NCBI GenBank assembly: GCA_030428205.1 | Contig: JAUIBK010000018.1 | Span: 1 to 64,000, forward strand | DNA length: 64,000 nucleotides | Direction of reading: 5' to 3' | DNA from: a bacterium | GTDB taxonomy: Bacteria; Bdellovibrionota_C; UBA2361; RFPC01 | Shown: in pieces, positions 9,512 to 17,325 of the stretch | How positions within the stretch are numbered: the first letter of the stretch is position 1 | How the letters are laid out: each line of letters starts with the position of its first letter | Made by a program: the position numbers and the translations under genes | The notes under the pieces: model-generated | What the model saw: only the letters and a program-made list of their open reading frames with translations | Told to the model about the DNA's origin: nothing | Databases searched by the model: none

Positions 9512-10114
9512 TCAAGACAGCTCTTCAGCTGAGATAGGAAGATCGAGCTCACCAAGCGAGATCCATGCGGTGCTCGCGAGTTCTTCAGGAGTGCAGTGTG
9601 ACCACGTGAGTGGCTTTCGCACCCTGTCCATGATCTTCTTCCATCTCGTGTTGAGCACGTCGTCGACCTCGATGTACCTAGTGGTGTGCCAGGTAAGCCA
9701 GTGGTACACACGATCTGGGAACGTGAAGGCTACGTGGTCACCAAAGCCAAGTTCCACGACCAGGCTCCTGCGCCCGCCGTGGAGAAGCTTGGCGTCTTCA
9801 GAGAGCGCTGCGCGAGATGCTTCGGTGATCACGACGAGGTTGTCATCGACCAGGTGCTTTATGGCAAGATCGGAGGCCATGGGGTCGCTCGGCGGCATGA
9901 TCCAGATGGACCCGCCAATGAGACGAACGACACTATTGACCTTGACCTTGTTCTTCTTGATGCAGCTTGCTCGAACGATGATGCGTCGCTGGACGTCGTG
10001 CTGATCGCCGGCCAGGAACCAGGAGACGGTGTCTCCGCTTCGCTTAGCGTGGTCTGGTACATGAAGGGTGTGAAGCTTGGCTTCTCCTTTCTCAGAGGTA
10101 AGGGTTACTATCAA
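9512..10114 (-). CDS. Hypothetical protein with atypical base composition
   Basis: The 200-residue product is not recognised. The strand and start are supported by a strong Shine-Dalgarno (AGGAGGAG on the minus strand, about five bases before a TTG start at 10112-10114). No signal peptide or membrane segment is seen. The sequence has alternating hydrophobic and charged stretches (KVNSVVRLIGGSIWIMPPSD, SLVVELGFGDHVAFTFPDRV) and a conserved-looking WHTTRYIEVDDVLNTRWKK segment. Codons end in G/C more often than in neighbouring genes, suggesting recent acquisition. Open frames on the plus strand across the same bases (for example 9686-10195) are more repetitive in composition and lack comparable ribosome sites. 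Confidence 0.6.
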   Translation of the reverse strand: MIVTLTSEKGEAKLHTLHVPDHAKRSGDTVSWFLAGDQHDVQRRIIVRASCIKKNKVKVNSVVRLIGGSIWIMPPSDPMASDLAIKHLVDDNLVVITEASRAALSEDAKLLHGGRRSLVVELGFGDHVAFTFPDRVYHWLTWHTTRYIEVDDVLNTRWKKIMDRVRKPLTWSHCTPEELASTAWISLGELDLPISAEELS

Positions 10115-10562
10115 ATTTCTCCTCCTGGGAGTCCGGGAAACGGGGATGTGGGAGATCGATGTGATCGCCTCTTTCAGTTAAGAGTCTGGTCTTAACTCAA
10201 AGTGGTGACCACAAGCTCATCACAAAAAACCTCAAGAAAGCTCCTAGATTAAGGCGTTACGTATTCCCCAGCTACAATGACCTATGAGTCATGCTAGCTG
10301 GGGAGGTAACAAGGAAAATCTACTCAAAGAGGAAATGGGAAAGGGCAGCAAAGAAACGGTAGTTTATCGAATGTAAGAAGTTCTTAGCAAATGAGCGTGC
10401 TAAGAGGTTAAAATGATTCAGAGGTTCCTTCTTTTCGGTGTAATAATGGCTACACTATAAGCCAACCCGGGAGAGACGGGGAATAAGAGGAACTTTGTCT
10501 TCTCTCTCTAACTCCGCTCTTTGAGCCTGGTTAGGACTGTGAAGAAGTAGGTTGCCGCCATA
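10115..10562. other. Intergenic region with several short hairpins, no gene seen
   Basis: This 448-base gap separates two minus-strand genes. It holds a hairpin at 10266-10303 (CCCCAGCTA paired with TAGCTGGGG) and another around 10383-10404 (CTTAGCA/TGCTAAG). No open frame with a ribosome site was found. I compared its 3' part with a c-di-GMP (GEMM) aptamer because of the string AGTAGGTTGCCG and rejected the match. It may carry the leader of the orphan gene. Confidence 0.4.
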
Positions 10563-11057
10563 TTAGTCGTGGCGACTGCAAGTTGCTGATATTCCAGCCC
10601 CTTTTGCTTCAAAGGTAACCCGTTGTGTAGCGTTTCGACAGATTACTTGAACCATGGCTGCTTTATCGCAGGTGAAATAGGCGCGCCAGTGTTCTCGTCC
10701 TTCATTCGCTACGCAACTAAACGGATGGTGAGACCATTCCACCCGGTCGTTGCAATCAAGCGCCCCAAACGTTCCATCAAGGAGTGGAACAGCGCAGCTA
10801 TCAAAGACGTCAGTATACTCAGAGCTCAGGAGCACGACGAGGAGTCCAGATGTTGATGAATTTTCATCTGCGCGGGGCTTCCAGAGATTTCCTTTTTCCC
10901 CGAAGTATTCGGTGCGCGTCTCAATTTGCTCTTCAGCAGGAGTCGGTGTAGAGCCTTCGGATTCATTCTCTTCGCCACTCAGGTTGACATCACTACTGCT
11001 ACCACAGGCGATTATGCTGAAAGATAAGGCGATAGTAAGAAGGGATTTGAATCTCAA
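10563..11057 (-). CDS. Predicted lipoprotein, unknown function
   Basis: The 164-residue product begins MRFKSLLTIALSFSIIACGS, a lipoprotein signal with the lipobox IIAC and lipid-attached Cys18. After it comes an acidic, Ser/Pro-rich linker (to about residue 45), then a compact domain with six or more Cys (CAVPLLDG, ALDCND, FSCVANEG, FTCDKAAM, VICRNA, SATCSRHD) that may form disulfides outside the inner membrane. I chose the TTG at 11055-11057 because GGAG lies seven bases before it; the frame opens upstream at a GTG (11064-11066) that overlaps this ribosome site. The domain is not recognised. A second small Cys-rich lipoprotein lies just upstream. Confidence 0.65.
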   Translation of the reverse strand: MRFKSLLTIALSFSIIACGSSSDVNLSGEENESEGSTPTPAEEQIETRTEYFGEKGNLWKPRADENSSTSGLLVVLLSSEYTDVFDSCAVPLLDGTFGALDCNDRVEWSHHPFSCVANEGREHWRAYFTCDKAAMVQVICRNATQRVTFEAKGAGISATCSRHD

Positions 11058-11147
11058 AGTACTCACTCCAGAGAAAAAGTTGCTAGACAGCTACAAGAGT
11101 ACCGGGAGGAAGGAGAAAGCGAAAGCCTTATCTTTGCTGTTTGTGTC

Positions 11148-11543
11148 TCATGATGGCTCAGGAGAGATGTCAATAGCGTCGGCTGTTACGCGAGTTGTAT
11201 TCGATGAGGATCCTAAGGTGCGTATGTGTACTTCAGGGTGAAGGGCAGGATTGCTCCATTGCGGGCAGATAGTTTGAGGAACGCAGTATGCTCTGTCCAT
11301 ATTGGTCTGGTAACAGACCTGATCCTCTGAGCAGCTCCCTCTCGAACACCCTTCTTCTCCCGCGCAAACATTTGAGTTTCCAAGTGTTCCATCCGGACAG
11401 GTTATCCGCCAAATACTTAAGCATTTGGTGGCACAGTTGTGCCTTGCCGTAAAGCCATCCCCAGTGCGTTTGCAGGGAGTGCCGATAGGATCGCCTGAGC
11501 AGGAAGAGAGGATGAGAATGAGAGTGAGAAGGTGGAGTTTCAT
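11148..11543 (-). CDS. Small Cys-rich predicted lipoprotein
   Basis: The 131-residue product starts MKLHLLTLILILSSCSGD, with lipobox LSSC and lipid-attached Cys15. The mature part has about ten more Cys in short spacing (TPCKRTG, HNCATKCL, ITCPDG, VCAGEEGCSRGSCSEDQVC, YCVPQTICPQ), like a disulfide-knotted extracellular domain. I used the ATG at 11541-11543; a TTG four codons upstream also keeps the frame open. It is transcribed in the same direction as the lipoprotein at 10563-11057, 90 bases apart. The function is unknown. Confidence 0.65.
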   Translation of the reverse strand: MKLHLLTLILILSSCSGDPIGTPCKRTGDGFTARHNCATKCLSIWRITCPDGTLGNSNVCAGEEGCSRGSCSEDQVCYQTNMDRAYCVPQTICPQWSNPALHPEVHIRTLGSSSNTTRVTADAIDISPEPS

Positions 11544-11619
11544 TGAGTCTCGCAAGATTGAATATGGAATAATGTGGGTTAGGATTTTACATCGGCGTGG
11601 TTAATTTTTTGGTCTGGGA

Positions 11620-11771
11620 CTAGTGTCACTTCAAAAAAGTTTTTTCACTTCGTGAAAACCCTATTTTGAAATGACACTAGCCAGCTGTATTGTCCCTCCG
11701 GGGGTTTTCGCCATTCGGCGAAAAAGTGTTCCTCCCCGTTAGGTGAAAAAACTTTTTTGTCGGAACACTAG
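11620..11771 (+). repeat. BIME-like two-hairpin element with CTAG ends, copy A
   Basis: The element starts and ends with CTAG. Module 1 (11620-11680) is a hairpin whose feet are CTAGTGTCACTTCAAAA and its near complement ending GACACTAG. The linker CCAGCTGTATTGTCCCTCC follows. Module 2 has feet AGTGTTCC and GGAACACT and ends CTAG at 11771. Both modules contain the 16-mer AAAAAAGTTTTTTCAC in opposite orientations, so the two ends are inverted repeats of each other apart from about five bases. An inverted second copy is at 17088-17244. REP/BIME elements moved by RAYT transposases have this kind of layout, but no such gene is in the window. Confidence 0.9.
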
Positions 11772-11815
11772 AATAAGGGGCAGTCTCATAGAAAGTGCAG
11801 ATACCACGGTGAAAT

Positions 11816-11892
11816 TTTATAACGCGAAGTACGCGAGGGACGCGAAGGGGGGAAAGACGACTTCGCGTACCTCGCGTACTTCGCGTTATAAA
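11816..11892. repeat. Long inverted repeat of the ACGCGAAG family, copy 1
   Basis: Bases 11816-11847 and 11861-11892 form a 32-bp stem with one mismatch and a 13-base loop. The arm starts TTTATAACGCGAAGTACGCG. The arm is itself built of short CGCGAAG-like units. A shorter relative lies at 12466-12514. Confidence 0.93.
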
Positions 11893-12063
11893 GTTGTAAC
11901 CAGGCGAAGTCAAATCAAGAAGGATAAGCTTAAATCCTAACTAGAGTTGCTGTGTTTAACAAATATCATCTTTTGGGTTTCAAACTGCTTTCTCGTCTTA
12001 ACTGGCTATCCAGCCTACTCGTGGATCTGGGCTAGGCCGGACATTTCACCAGAAATCTGCTAC

Positions 12064-12250
12064 GGGAAGCAGCTTGGCGAGGCCAAGTGCGGGCCGCCTT
12101 CGTCAAGAACTACGGCGTGCTTCGGTGGAGAATAGTACTTGGGGGTGAGAGCGCGATCAGCGCGGGAGGGGGAGTATCCCCCTGGCCAAGAGCGGCGAGC
12201 GAAAAGATAGCCCCTTTCAGGGGAAGCAGCTTGGCGAAGCCAAGTGCGGG
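12064..12250 (+). repeat. Pair of 30-bp direct repeats upstream of tRNA-Val
   Basis: Bases 12064-12093 and 12221-12250 are identical except for one position. Each has a small hairpin (CTTGG and CCAAG around CGAGG or CGAAG). Between them lie further small palindromes (GCGCGATCAGCGCG and GGGGGAGTATCCCCC). The stretch 11893-12260 contains no credible gene. Confidence 0.85.
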
Positions 12251-12260
12251 GTGGAGATAA

Positions 12261-12333
12261 TGGGCGTTAGAAGACTTGAACTTCTGACATCCAGCTTGTA
12301 AGGCTGGCGCTCTACCAACTGAGCTAAACGCCC
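12261..12333 (-). tRNA. tRNA-Val (anticodon UAC)
   Basis: On the minus strand the gene reads GGGCGTTTAGCTCAGTTGGT at its 5' end. The acceptor stem GGGCGTT/AACGCCC is perfect, the anticodon stem CCAGC/GCTGG holds a TAC loop, and the T-loop reads TTCAAGT. It is 73 bases long with discriminator A, and CCA is not encoded. Confidence 0.95.
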
Positions 12334-12465
12334 TCAAAGAATGGAGATAAAGTTATCTCCGAGTGAGGCAGCGAACATATCCAGATCCGGTGATTTTGTC
12401 AAATACCTAGTGAATGCAATAAGGTATGTGCTATTTGTTAGTGGCGGCACTATAGTGAAACTTCA

Positions 12466-12514
12466 ATAACGCGAAGGACGCGATGTGCGCGAAAAGATTG
12501 GTCCTTCGCGTTAT
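12466..12514. repeat. Short inverted repeat of the ACGCGAAG family, copy 2
   Basis: ATAACGCGAAGGAC (12466-12479) is the exact reverse complement of 12501-12514. The arm shares ATAACGCGAAG with the larger hairpin at 11816-11892. It lies directly upstream of the acetoacetyl-CoA synthetase gene. Confidence 0.88.
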
Positions 12515-12572
12515 AATAATCTCCTGTAGTAGCACTACATACTTCATAATCAAGCAAAGGGAGATAGAGGAA

Positions 12573-14564
12573 TTGGCGGTACGGACATCAAGTAATCGCA
12601 GTAAGCCAGAACAGTTTTGGCATCCAAGCGATGAGCTTATTGAAAACTCTCAAATAACACATTTTCTCTCGTTCCTCAGCGAATCAGACATCGCCACTCT
12701 CGATTCATACTCTGCTCTTTATGATTGGTCACTCGAACACTCCGAAGTTTTTTGGAAAGCCATCGCTGATTTTTCCAACCTCAGGTTCTCAAAAGAGCCA
12801 AGCTCTATTCTCCGTCTTGGTGAGCGTTTTCAAGACGCTCAATGGTTTGAAGGAGCTGAGCTTAATTTTGCCGAGAATCTTATTGGGCATGGAAAAGACA
12901 AGGATGCTCTTGCTATCTCATTTTGGAATGAGCGAGGAAAGCATTCTACCTTTACGTATGCACAGCTCTACACTCAAGTGGCGAGAGCTGCTCATGCTCT
13001 TCAATCTGTTGGAGTTGTACGTGGAGACGTGGTTGCTGGGTTTATTCCTAATATTCCAGAAGCTGCCATCTCTATGTTGGCGGCAACGTCTCTTGGAGCA
13101 GTGTGGACCTCGTGTTCTCCGGAGTTTTCAGTAGAGGGAGTGCTTGACCGATTCGGACAGGTTTCTCCTAAGGTGCTTATCACAGCTGATGGTTACTATT
13201 TTAAGGGAAAGCGTCGAGACTCGCTCTCTGTTGTAGAAACGTTTGCTTCTCAGCTTTCCACACTGGAGCATATTTTTATTGCCTCGTACACTGATGAAGC
13301 TCCTAGTGTGGTTGCGCCTCTTGCGGATACTCCCACGAGCCCTTTGACGACCTTTCTTGAAGACAGGAGTATAGGCCATGAGCTTTCGTTCGAGCAGGTG
13401 CCTGCCGCACACCCCGTCTATATCATGTATTCTTCTGGAACCACCGGCGCTCCAAAATGTATGGTGCACGGTGCAATCGGCACTCTCTTAGAACACAAAA
13501 AGGAGCTCCTACTTCACACCAACGTCTCTTCACAAGATGCGCTCTATTATCGCACAACCACTGGATGGATGATGTGGAACTGGTACATCAGCACACTTTC
13601 CACGGGGGCTACAGTTTGTATGTATGATGGTGATCTCAACCACAAGATGCAGTTTGAGATGATTGCTCAAGAACGAGTCACTGTTTTTGGTACTGCGGCT
13701 GGGCATGTTCAGTTTTTGAAAAATAACGAACGTATGCCGAGTAAGGAGTACGATCTTAGCTCTGTTCGCACGATTCTTTCTACGGGCTCAACTCTCTGGC
13801 CTGAGCTCTTTGACTATGCTCGCGAAGCAATTGGAGATGTTCAAATTGCTTCTATTAGCGGAGGAACAGATTTGATTGGGTGCTTTGTTCTTGGGTGTCC
13901 GGTCCTTCCCGTACACCGGGGCGAGCTTCAATCGAGGAGTCTTGGGTATGCCGTTGATGTGTTTGATGATCAGGGGTGCTCGGTGCGCGATGAAGTGGGG
14001 GAGCTTGTCTGCAGAGCCCCTTTCCCCTCAATGCCAGTATCGTTTCTTCATGATAGTGATGGTGCAAAGTATCACGCGGCCTACTTTGAAGCCTTTGATA
14101 ATGTTTGGTGCCACGGGGATGCTGCGATTCTCTATAGTGATACTGGTGGAATGGAAGTGCTTGGTCGCTCAGATGATACGCTCAATCCAGGAGGAGAACG
14201 TTTTGGCCCCTCGGTTATAACGAACCTTGTTGATACTATTGATGGCGTTGTGGGTTCGACTGCTGTTGCTGTGCGAAGAAATGGTGAAGAGCGTGTGGCT
14301 CTTTTTGTGAAGATGGTAAATGGGGGAGTGGTTGACGATGTTTTTTGCCAAAGAGTAAAGCAAGAGATGGCGAATCCTCGATATCGTCCTCACTTTATCT
14401 TTGCTGTTCCAGACTTTCCTTTTACGCGAAGTGGAAAGCTATCAAACAAAACGATTCGTTCTGCAATTAATGGCGAGCAAATTTCGAATCTCTCCGCACT
14501 CGCAAATCCAGAAGTTGTTTCGTTTTATGAAGAGCTGCGCGAAAACGGCTCACTTAACTTTTGA
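12573..14564 (+). CDS. Acetoacetyl-CoA synthetase (acyl-AMP ligase family)
   Basis: The 663-residue product activates acetoacetate to acetoacetyl-CoA with ATP. The N-terminal ACAS region (WYEG-like WFEGAELNFAENL) is followed by the adenylate-forming motifs: P-loop-like YIMYSSGTTGAPK, RTTTGWMMWNWY, then SISGGTDLIG and the hinge GRSDDTLNPGGERFG. A C-terminal catalytic Lys is expected in TRSGKLSNK. The length fits the family (about 650). I start at TTG 12573 with AGAGG just before it; an open frame from 12483 runs through the repeat hairpin and its first 30 residues do not look like a protein of this family. It overlaps the convergent DUF423 gene by 15 bases. Confidence 0.9.
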   Translation: MAVRTSSNRSKPEQFWHPSDELIENSQITHFLSFLSESDIATLDSYSALYDWSLEHSEVFWKAIADFSNLRFSKEPSSILRLGERFQDAQWFEGAELNFAENLIGHGKDKDALAISFWNERGKHSTFTYAQLYTQVARAAHALQSVGVVRGDVVAGFIPNIPEAAISMLAATSLGAVWTSCSPEFSVEGVLDRFGQVSPKVLITADGYYFKGKRRDSLSVVETFASQLSTLEHIFIASYTDEAPSVVAPLADTPTSPLTTFLEDRSIGHELSFEQVPAAHPVYIMYSSGTTGAPKCMVHGAIGTLLEHKKELLLHTNVSSQDALYYRTTTGWMMWNWYISTLSTGATVCMYDGDLNHKMQFEMIAQERVTVFGTAAGHVQFLKNNERMPSKEYDLSSVRTILSTGSTLWPELFDYAREAIGDVQIASISGGTDLIGCFVLGCPVLPVHRGELQSRSLGYAVDVFDDQGCSVRDEVGELVCRAPFPSMPVSFLHDSDGAKYHAAYFEAFDNVWCHGDAAILYSDTGGMEVLGRSDDTLNPGGERFGPSVITNLVDTIDGVVGSTAVAVRRNGEERVALFVKMVNGGVVDDVFCQRVKQEMANPRYRPHFIFAVPDFPFTRSGKLSNKTIRSAINGEQISNLSALANPEVVSFYEELRENGSLNF

Positions 14565-14936
14565 CTGTTTGAGAGCTGAAGCCCCGAGCCAAATCCATCC
14601 AAGAATAAAAGCAGTACCACCAAAGGGAGTAATGGCCCCGAGCCATTTCATGCCTGTCAGTGCAAGGGTATAAAGCGAGCCAGAAAAAAGAAAAATGCCG
14701 AGAAGAAAAAAAGGCAAGATTTTTTTAACGCTCTGTTCAGAGACGAGTTTTTCATTCGCGAGAATGACAACGAGGATTATCCCCAAGGCGTGGACAAGGT
14801 GATAGAAAAAAGCTTTGTGGTAAACCTCGTGGCCGTACGCATCGAGCACGTCCTTTAACCCATGAGCACCAAAGGCTCCTGTCAGAATAGAAAGAGCCAT
14901 GAGAAATGATCCAATAGCGAGCCAGCGATTGAGCAT
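14550..14936 (-). CDS. DUF423 family small membrane protein
   Basis: The 128-residue product has four hydrophobic segments (about residues 5-25, 44-62, 73-92 and 98-120) and the DUF423 signature TGAFGAHGLKD near residue 19, followed by YHLVHALGI. Members are inner-membrane proteins of unknown function (E. coli YgdD). Its 3' end overlaps the end of the acetoacetyl-CoA synthetase gene on the other strand, so the two mRNAs would be complementary at their tails. Confidence 0.88.
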   Translation of the reverse strand: MLNRWLAIGSFLMALSILTGAFGAHGLKDVLDAYGHEVYHKAFFYHLVHALGIILVVILANEKLVSEQSVKKILPFFLLGIFLFSGSLYTLALTGMKWLGAITPFGGTAFILGWIWLGASALKQSKVK

Positions 14937-14968
14937 AGAGGTCTCCTAAGAACGTAGAGATTGATCTA

Positions 14969-15055
14969 CCAAATGGGATGAAAAAATCAACCGAGCTCGT
15001 GAGTGTAGGTTGGGCATTGCCATGTAGGCTCTGTTGATATTTTCATCCCATTTGG
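14969..15055. repeat. 23-bp inverted repeat downstream of the M48 protease gene
   Basis: Bases 14969-14991 (starting CCAAATGGGATGAAAAAATC) pair with 15033-15055 at 22 of 23 positions across a 41-base loop. It sits between the end of the M48 protease gene and the start of the DUF423 gene, both on the minus strand. I found no second copy of this arm. Confidence 0.93.
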
Positions 15056-15073
15056 AAACGGAAGGGCAAAGGC

Positions 15074-16138
15074 TTAGGCTGGTGACTGAGAAGGGCCAGG
15101 AGGCTCTATCACGAACTCAAGCTCATTATCCTCCTCGAGCTCCACAAGCTTCGTCTCTGGTTGAGGATACTCATGTGCCAGAGCTCTTAACCGTGCTATT
15201 CGCTGAATGACAGGTGGGTGAGTAGACCAGATAGATTCATCGCGGTAGTGCGCCATACGGCGTAATGGGTGTGGATTAACGATAAACATCGCTTCTGTTG
15301 CTCGGTTATCACACTGGAGTGCTCCGGGATCGAGCGCGATCTTCTTTAGAGCGCTTGCCAGGGCAAGTGGGTTTCGGCAGAGCTGAACAGCGGTAGCATC
15401 AGCGAGGTACTCTCTCTTTCTTGAAACAGCGAGTTGCAAGAGGAGTGCAAAGAGAGGAGCCATCCAGGAGAGAAAGAGTGCCGCGACAAGGGTTCCAACT
15501 GTGTACCAGAAACCTTTCTTGAAAGACAGAACTCTACTTCCTGACTTCTTGTTCCACTTTAAATGAATGCTGTGCATGTAGCTTCGTAAGAAGAAGTCGC
15601 TGATAAGAACAATGACCCCTGCAAATACTGCAACGAACATCATGGTCAGGATGTCATAATTTTTAATATGTGCCATCTCGTGTGCAATCACAGCTTGAAG
15701 CTCCTCTCGGTTAAGCTTCTTTCGTAATCCAGTGGTAATGGCGATAAGTGCGTGCTCGGGATTTCGACCCGATGCGAAGGCGTTGGGAGTTTCGTCGTGA
15801 ATGATATAGATGTCAGGCATGGGCAGTCCAGCAGCAAGAGACATCTCTTCCACGACATGAAAGAGTGCTTTGTCGTCATGAGGCTTGATTCGATAGCCGC
15901 CACATATGGCAGCTACAAGCTTTCCACCGAAGAAAAATGAAACAAAGGCACCAAATATTGTTAGTATAGCGCCCCAACCAGCTCCTTGTAGAAAGACAGC
16001 CGAGGTTCTCTCTATTCCTGATTCGCTGAGCGAGAGTGCAACAACGCCGCTTAAGAGGCAGATAAAGAGAGAAAGAATTGCAATAAGTGCAACGCTGATA
16101 CGCCGGTTGTGAGCAATATGCGTTTCAAAGGTTGCCAT
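15074..16138 (-). CDS. HtpX-like M48 family membrane metalloprotease
   Basis: The 354-residue product has two N-terminal membrane segments (about residues 15-38 and 50-72) and two more after the catalytic site. The zinc site is HEMAH in VIAHEMAHIKNYD, with the third ligand in KREYLADATAV. This is the HtpX/STE24 pattern: an inner-membrane protease with a cytosolic active site that removes damaged membrane proteins. The C-terminal ~40 residues are acidic and Pro-rich. It follows the lemA-like gene by 44 bases on the same strand; LemA plus M48 is a conserved pairing, so they probably work together in envelope stress. Confidence 0.92.
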   Translation of the reverse strand: MATFETHIAHNRRISVALIAILSLFICLLSGVVALSLSESGIERTSAVFLQGAGWGAILTIFGAFVSFFFGGKLVAAICGGYRIKPHDDKALFHVVEEMSLAAGLPMPDIYIIHDETPNAFASGRNPEHALIAITTGLRKKLNREELQAVIAHEMAHIKNYDILTMMFVAVFAGVIVLISDFFLRSYMHSIHLKWNKKSGSRVLSFKKGFWYTVGTLVAALFLSWMAPLFALLLQLAVSRKREYLADATAVQLCRNPLALASALKKIALDPGALQCDNRATEAMFIVNPHPLRRMAHYRDESIWSTHPPVIQRIARLRALAHEYPQPETKLVELEEDNELEFVIEPPGPSQSPA

Positions 16139-16182
16139 GAAACCAAACCAAAAAAACCTCTATGTAAACCTCTTTCTCCGGT

Positions 16183-16758
16183 TTAGGAGAAAGAAACTTG
16201 AGGGCCTTTACGAGCGGCCTCAAGCTCAGCAGCGTCAAGTTCAAAGAACTCTTTCGCTGTAAATCCAAAAATTCCAGCAATAATATTTGAAGGAACTGTT
16301 TGTACGGTAGTGTTATAAATCTGTACTGAGTCGTTGTAGTGTTGACGAGAGAAGCTAATTTTATTCTCTGTTGAAGTAAGCTCTTCTTGAAGTTGGCCAA
16401 AGTTCTCGTTTGCTTGCAGTTGTGGGTATGCTTCGGAGAGAGCAAAGATTTGCCGTAATGCTCCACTGAGCATGTTCTCTGCTCCAGCGAGCTCTTTCAT
16501 GTTTCCACCGTCTTGCGCTGTAACAGCTGCATTACGGGCTGCGATGACTGCTTCGAGGGTTTCTTTTTCGTGGGCAGCGTAGCCTTTTACTGTCTCAACA
16601 AGGTTTGGAATGAGATCGTGGCGTCGTTTAAGTTGCACATCAATTTGTGACCAAGCGTTTTCAGCAGAAATACGCTTTCTGACTAGTCCATTATAGAGGC
16701 CAGCGACGACGAAACCGACAACGACAATAATAACAAGAAGGATGATAAGAGAGCTCAT
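16183..16758 (-). CDS. LemA family protein
   Basis: The 191-residue product starts MSSLIILLVIIVVVGFVVAG, a single membrane anchor, followed by the LemA helical bundle (NAWSQIDVQLKRRHDLIPNL, then VKGYAAHEKETLEAV and ALSEAYPQLQANENF). The family positions the helical domain outside the cytoplasmic membrane; its biochemical role is unclear. I start at ATG 16756-16758, because the open frame upstream (to 16872) adds 38 residues that do not resemble the family and places the anchor internally. GGAT lies about ten bases before the start. It is first in an operon with the M48 protease. Confidence 0.92.
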   Translation of the reverse strand: MSSLIILLVIIVVVGFVVAGLYNGLVRKRISAENAWSQIDVQLKRRHDLIPNLVETVKGYAAHEKETLEAVIAARNAAVTAQDGGNMKELAGAENMLSGALRQIFALSEAYPQLQANENFGQLQEELTSTENKISFSRQHYNDSVQIYNTTVQTVPSNIIAGIFGFTAKEFFELDAAELEAARKGPQVSFS

Positions 16759-16932
16759 TCGATGATCCGCAAAAAAGAATAGATTGTTAAGAAGTAACGG
16801 CCAGTTGGTCCTTATGCTAGCACCCTTAGATAGGTCGGTAAAAGTGGGGTGTTGCATGATGATTGGGGGCATTTTGCTGAGGCGTTGAATGGGCGTGAGG
16901 TAGTATAACTAGCTGAATTGATGGGGGAATAC

Positions 16933-17085
16933 GGAGGCTGATGCCACGAATAAGGCTAAGGCCAAGATATAGACTAAGGCAGAGGCTGAGAAGAGGGGCC
17001 CCTTCGATCTTTAGCCTTTAACTGAGTCTCTGCTTAGACCTTTGCCTTTATCTTGGCCTTAGCCTTATTCGTGGCACCAGCCTCC
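16933..17085. repeat. Long hairpin of the AAGGC family, copy 1
   Basis: Bases 16933-16969 and 17049-17085 form a 37-bp stem with one mismatch. The stem continues inward imperfectly (CTAAGGCAGAG against CTCTGCTTAG). The arm is built of short units such as AAGGCTAAGGCCAAG. A relative with a different but equally self-matching arm sequence lies at 55904-56069. It sits between the lemA-like gene and the fusion gene, in a 567-base gap that otherwise holds only the next element. Confidence 0.93.
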
Positions 17086-17087
17086 GC

Positions 17088-17244
17088 CTAGTGTTCCGAC
17101 AAAAAAGTTTTTTCACCTAACGGGGAGGAACACTTTTTCGCCGGATGGCGCCCCCCCCCCCCGGGGAGGGACAATACAGCTGGCTAGTGCTATGATCAAA
17201 AAGGGTTTGAACGAAGTGAAAAAACTTTTTGATCATAGCGCTAG
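17088..17244 (-). repeat. BIME-like two-hairpin element with CTAG ends, copy B (inverted)
   Basis: In reverse complement this matches the element at 11620-11771: module 1 (17184-17244), the linker GGAGGGACAATACAGCTGG on the plus strand, and module 2 (17088-17135 region) with GTTCCGACAAAAAAGTTTTT. Module 2 and the linker are nearly identical to copy A. Module 1 keeps its loop sequence but has different arms (feet CTAGTGCTATGATC and GATCATAGCGCTAG) that still pair. A run of about 14 C lies at 17151-17162 where copy A has a short G-run. It ends about 80 bases from the stop of the fusion gene. Confidence 0.9.
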
Positions 17245-17325
17245 AAAAAACATCGATTAATAGAGCGCAACAGCCCCTTGTGGATCTCAAAGTGTCCTGG
17301 GTCGTTCCACTCTTCTCATAAACAC

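Noticed and set aside
9686..10195. Plus-strand frame of 169 codons opposite the orphan gene
   Set aside because: The minus-strand frame has a strong Shine-Dalgarno and a more protein-like composition; the plus frame has neither.
10330..10560. c-di-GMP (GEMM) riboswitch suggested by AGTAGGTTGCCG
   Set aside because: The conserved GGGACGCAAAGCC core is missing and the base-pairing does not fit.
12483..12572. Upstream extension of the acetoacetyl-CoA synthetase frame
   Set aside because: It crosses the repeat hairpin and its residues do not match the family; TTG 12573 has a ribosome site.
17147..17166. Run of C bases as a possible assembly artefact
   Set aside because: It lies inside a repeat element and could be genuine; too little evidence to call it an error or a phase-variable tract in a gene.
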